DNA from: an archaeon
Lineage (GTDB): Archaea > Thermoproteota > Nitrososphaeria > Nitrososphaerales > CADDZS01
Assembly (NCBI GenBank): GCA_021806865.1
Contig: JAKAPU010000128.1
Span: 1-7,958 of the forward strand
DNA: 7,958 nucleotides
Reading direction: 5' to 3'
Every line of letters starts with the position of its first letter. Within the stretch, counting starts at the first letter, position 1. The translations under genes and the position numbers were made by a program. The notes beneath the pieces were generated by a model. The model was not told the DNA's origin and made no database searches. It was given only the letters and a program-made list of their open reading frames with translations. Positions 5,512-7,958 of the stretch are shown in pieces.

Positions 5512-7958
5512 ATGAAACCTCGCGACAACCAGTTTGCTCTATCTGTTGAAGATTACAAGGGACACACCTGGATTCTTGGAGCTACCGGTGGGGGAAAGAC
5601 AAACACTTTGCTGTACAGCCTCCGCTACCTTCTTGATCCCGAGGCTCAGATGAGTTTTCCGAGCGCGGTTGTTCTGGTTGACCCGCACGGCTACGCTTCA
5701 ATGGAACTCGCGAGGATGGTCAGGCCACTTGGAAAGGTGATAATCCTTGATCCCACGTACGTGGCTTTTGGAATAAATCCGCTAGCTCTTCCAACAAGAG
5801 ACTATGGAAGCAGGAATGAGATAGTCAAGGACAGAGTGGGCTTTCTCGCAAGCATTCTCACGGATGTTTTGAACACCGATCAGGCAAACGCGCCGAGGCT
5901 GATGTGGGTATTCAAGGGAGCGTTGTTTTACTTGTACAGTTTTGGCGACAACCCTACATTCAGGGATCTCTATCTCCTTTTGGGAGAGATGCATACCGAA
6001 GGACGCAAGGACAGGGAGAAGCTCCGCGGCCGGCTTAAGAATAGAGGGGTTTCGGACGAAATAGTCCAAAAGACGATCGAGTCTATAGCGGAACTAGACC
6101 CGAACGCGTTCTCTCCCATAATGAACAGGATAGCTAACTTTGTGATGCCTGGGAAATCAATGACTTCTAGGACCTTTTGCTGCAGAGAATCAACCATTGA
6201 CTGGGGAGAGGTCCGAAAGCCGGGCACTGTCACTATCTTCAGGTTGTCGAGAGCTCTGATAGCCGACGAGGATTTCAGGAAACTTACGATGAGCCTCGTG
6301 ATAATGAACCTCTTCGGAGAGGTTCAGAAACAAGCGCGAGAGTTCGAGATGCAGGGAAGGCCGAGTTCTGAGATGACCAATGTGGTGCTTGCGATGGACG
6401 AGTTCCAGTGGATTGGAAAGCTCAGCATCATAAACACGATCTTAAGCGAAGCAAGAAAGTTCAAGCTGTTTCTCTACATGGCGCATCAGAACCTAGGGCA
6501 GTTAGACAAGGAACTGCTGAACACGCTCTCAGGAAACTCTGGGATGATCATAACTCATGGGCTTGGACCGGATGATTCGCGGTACATTGCTAAACTACTC
6601 GACCCGATTAGAGCAGACCAGATTGCAAAGGAGATAGCCGGGCTCGCCGGCCACGACTGCAGGTTGAGGAAGAATCCAATTTATGCGCGAGAGGTGAGGG
6701 CTCTTGCACTGACCTTCCCGAGAGTTGATGAAGCATATCCATTTGCTTACACCGAAGAACAGATCAAGCAGTACATGCGAGGCATAATGGAAACGAGGTT
6801 TGGAGGAGCTCACGAAGCGCAGGACGTGATATATGAAACAGGGAAAGACATGAGCGGACAGGGTCTAGCTTGGTGGAACCCCATCCAGTGGTACATCATG
6901 CTCCTGCCATACATCGATCCTCTGGGTTTCTCCGAGCTCGAGGAAAGGAGAATATCAGCCAAATTCTACAGAGAGAACGGGTGGAATTTTGCAGCAGTTC
7001 ACAACACTTTCGAGGACCTTGTTCGCTTGGGATACTTTTCCAAAAGGCTTGGGAACTATGGATATGCAATATGGGGGAAGGACGATGATGCGGTTTCAAT
7101 CGGTCAGAAAGTGCGCCCGTCCAACTTTGATGACCTTGAGACGACGCGAACAGCCGTATACACTCCCACAGAGAAGGCAAAGAACTGGTTCATCGCCTTC
7201 TTCTACATAGTTTCGTCTAGGGCGGGGGGACCAGTCCACCTTGAAGTGACCAAGAAGTTAGTTCTGGATTACTGGCTTCAGGGTGCATTCTGCCTGCTGG
7301 ATACCGGCAAGGAAGGCGGGAAGAGAGGAGACATAAGAGTGATCTTTCCAAGGAAGACAGAGATCCGGGACAAAAAGACCGACATGAAGTCCATTGTCTC
7401 ATCTGCCTACGAGTGGGATTACGACACGGCGCAGAGGGTCGAGGTTGAAGAGAATCCTTCTAAGGACCCGGAACATGTGTTTCGGAATTATTCAAGGGAC
7501 CAAGGATCCAATCCGGTAAGGTTCGTCGTCACGATGAAGGAGCACGTCGACGTCGTCCGACACATCTTGACAGATCAGCACGGAATCGACCCGTTAAAGT
7601 ACACTGTCGAGTATCTCTCCCTGCAGAGCCTGAACAGCCCAGCTCCGCCCAACACTTCGCACTCCAAGGTTGAACAGGAACGAAAGCTCCAAGCACAAGA
7701 TGGGAGAGAATCATTGAAGCCCCAAGTTTCAGTGCTTACGATTCCGGAAGACCAGCAGAAGAAGGTGATTCCAAATTCACAGCTGCACCTTGAGAAGCAA
7801 TCAGAAGAGCAAGCTGTGACCAACGCCAGTGAGGCTACTCAACTCACTAAACCCGAAGCTAGCGATCAGATCAATGAGATTGCCGCTCATACAATCGAAC
7901 CTCCCCGTGGCCAAAGGAGCAAGACGACAAACTCCATCGAGCGCCAAAATAAAGGTCC
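5512..7958 (+). CDS. VirD4/TraG/HerA-like DNA translocase ATPase with winged-helix-like and possible nuclease-like C-terminal domains, 3' end missing
   Basis: The frame is open from 5488 to the window end; ATG 5512 is its only usual start, since TGA lies in frame at 5485-5487. So the 815 visible residues begin only 22 residues before Walker A (GATGGGKT, 23-30). Other motor motifs: DPHG at 57-60, an LDP strand at 79-81 and GINPL at 87-91, Walker B with catalytic acid (LAMDEF, D296/E297), SEARK after it, and the AHQ sensor motif (H325, Q326). This order is that of hexameric VirD4/TraG/HerA-type ATPases, which pump DNA using ATP. Residues about 474-522 look like a winged helix (AAVHNTFEDLVRLGYF, then a hairpin ending IWG). 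Residues about 575-705 hold GDIRV (D607) and VEVEENPSKDPEHVFRNY (E644, E646), resembling PD-(D/E)XK-type folds with E in place of K. From about 709 the chain is Gln/Glu/Lys/Ser-rich and probably disordered. Motor: firm; winged helix: moderate; nuclease: tentative. Membrane helices and the usual N-terminal domain are absent; 510-1310 and 1316-2335 may supply them. Confidence 0.9.
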   Translation, partial: MKPRDNQFALSVEDYKGHTWILGATGGGKTNTLLYSLRYLLDPEAQMSFPSAVVLVDPHGYASMELARMVRPLGKVIILDPTYVAFGINPLALPTRDYGSRNEIVKDRVGFLASILTDVLNTDQANAPRLMWVFKGALFYLYSFGDNPTFRDLYLLLGEMHTEGRKDREKLRGRLKNRGVSDEIVQKTIESIAELDPNAFSPIMNRIANFVMPGKSMTSRTFCCRESTIDWGEVRKPGTVTIFRLSRALIADEDFRKLTMSLVIMNLFGEVQKQAREFEMQGRPSSEMTNVVLAMDEFQWIGKLSIINTILSEARKFKLFLYMAHQNLGQLDKELLNTLSGNSGMIITHGLGPDDSRYIAKLLDPIRADQIAKEIAGLAGHDCRLRKNPIYAREVRALALTFPRVDEAYPFAYTEEQIKQYMRGIMETRFGGAHEAQDVIYETGKDMSGQGLAWWNPIQWYIMLLPYIDPLGFSELEERRISAKFYRENGWNFAAVHNTFEDLVRLGYFSKRLGNYGYAIWGKDDDAVSIGQKVRPSNFDDLETTRTAVYTPTEKAKNWFIAFFYIVSSRAGGPVHLEVTKKLVLDYWLQGAFCLLDTGKEGGKRGDIRVIFPRKTEIRDKKTDMKSIVSSAYEWDYDTAQRVEVEENPSKDPEHVFRNYSRDQGSNPVRFVVTMKEHVDVVRHILTDQHGIDPLKYTVEYLSLQSLNSPAPPNTSHSKVEQERKLQAQDGRESLKPQVSVLTIPEDQQKKVIPNSQLHLEKQSEEQAVTNASEATQLTKPEASDQINEIAAHTIEPPRGQRSKTTNSIERQNKG

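Noticed and set aside
5782..7823. Several 60-95 codon frames, mostly minus strand, within the ATPase gene
   Set aside because: The ATPase frame is uninterrupted with all motor motifs; the others are shadows without motifs.

Overview
The window looks archaeal, though the lineage cannot be fixed from sequence alone. TATA-like boxes sit about 24-35 nt upstream of start codons. Shine-Dalgarno sites are missing or poor, as expected for leaderless mRNAs. Arginine is often AGA/AGG, GC is moderate, and there is a long, sequon-rich membrane-anchored surface protein of a type common in Thermoproteota and related archaea (for example Nitrososphaeria and Bathyarchaeia). This lineage hint is inference.

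Layout from left to right. (1) The 3' end of a PAP2-type phosphatase (2-205, +). (2) A roughly 300 bp gap holding small inverted repeats and a TATA-like box. (3) A two-gene operon on +: a four-helix membrane protein with a disordered cytoplasmic tail (510-1310), then, 5 nt later, a soluble 339-aa protein (1316-2335) that resembles the non-motor N-terminal half of VirD4/TraG/HerA-like DNA-pumping ATPases. (4) A small single-helix membrane protein (2535-2747, +) with its own TATA-like box. (5) An 873-aa secreted, C-terminally anchored, heavily sequon-bearing surface protein on the minus strand (5426-2805). (6) Divergently from it, a large ATPase (5512 to beyond 7958, +) that starts almost directly at its Walker A motif and continues into a winged-helix-like segment, a possible PD-(D/E)XK-like nuclease fold and a long low-complexity tail. 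Its stop lies outside the window. It is the longest + strand gene here.

The central reading is that a coupling-protein-like DNA translocase, normally one polypeptide (membrane helices, N-terminal domain, RecA-like motor), is spread over three genes here: membrane anchor (510-1310), N-terminal domain (1316-2335) and motor (5512 onward). A cell-surface protein is transcribed from a divergent promoter shared with the motor. Together they could form an archaeal conjugation- or DNA-transfer-like apparatus: membrane platform, adaptor, DNA motor with DNA-binding and nuclease-like parts, and an exterior protein. The motor assignment is strong, the N-terminal-domain assignment is moderate, and the assembled system is a hypothesis. 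No tRNA, rRNA, CRISPR array, transposase or integrase was seen.
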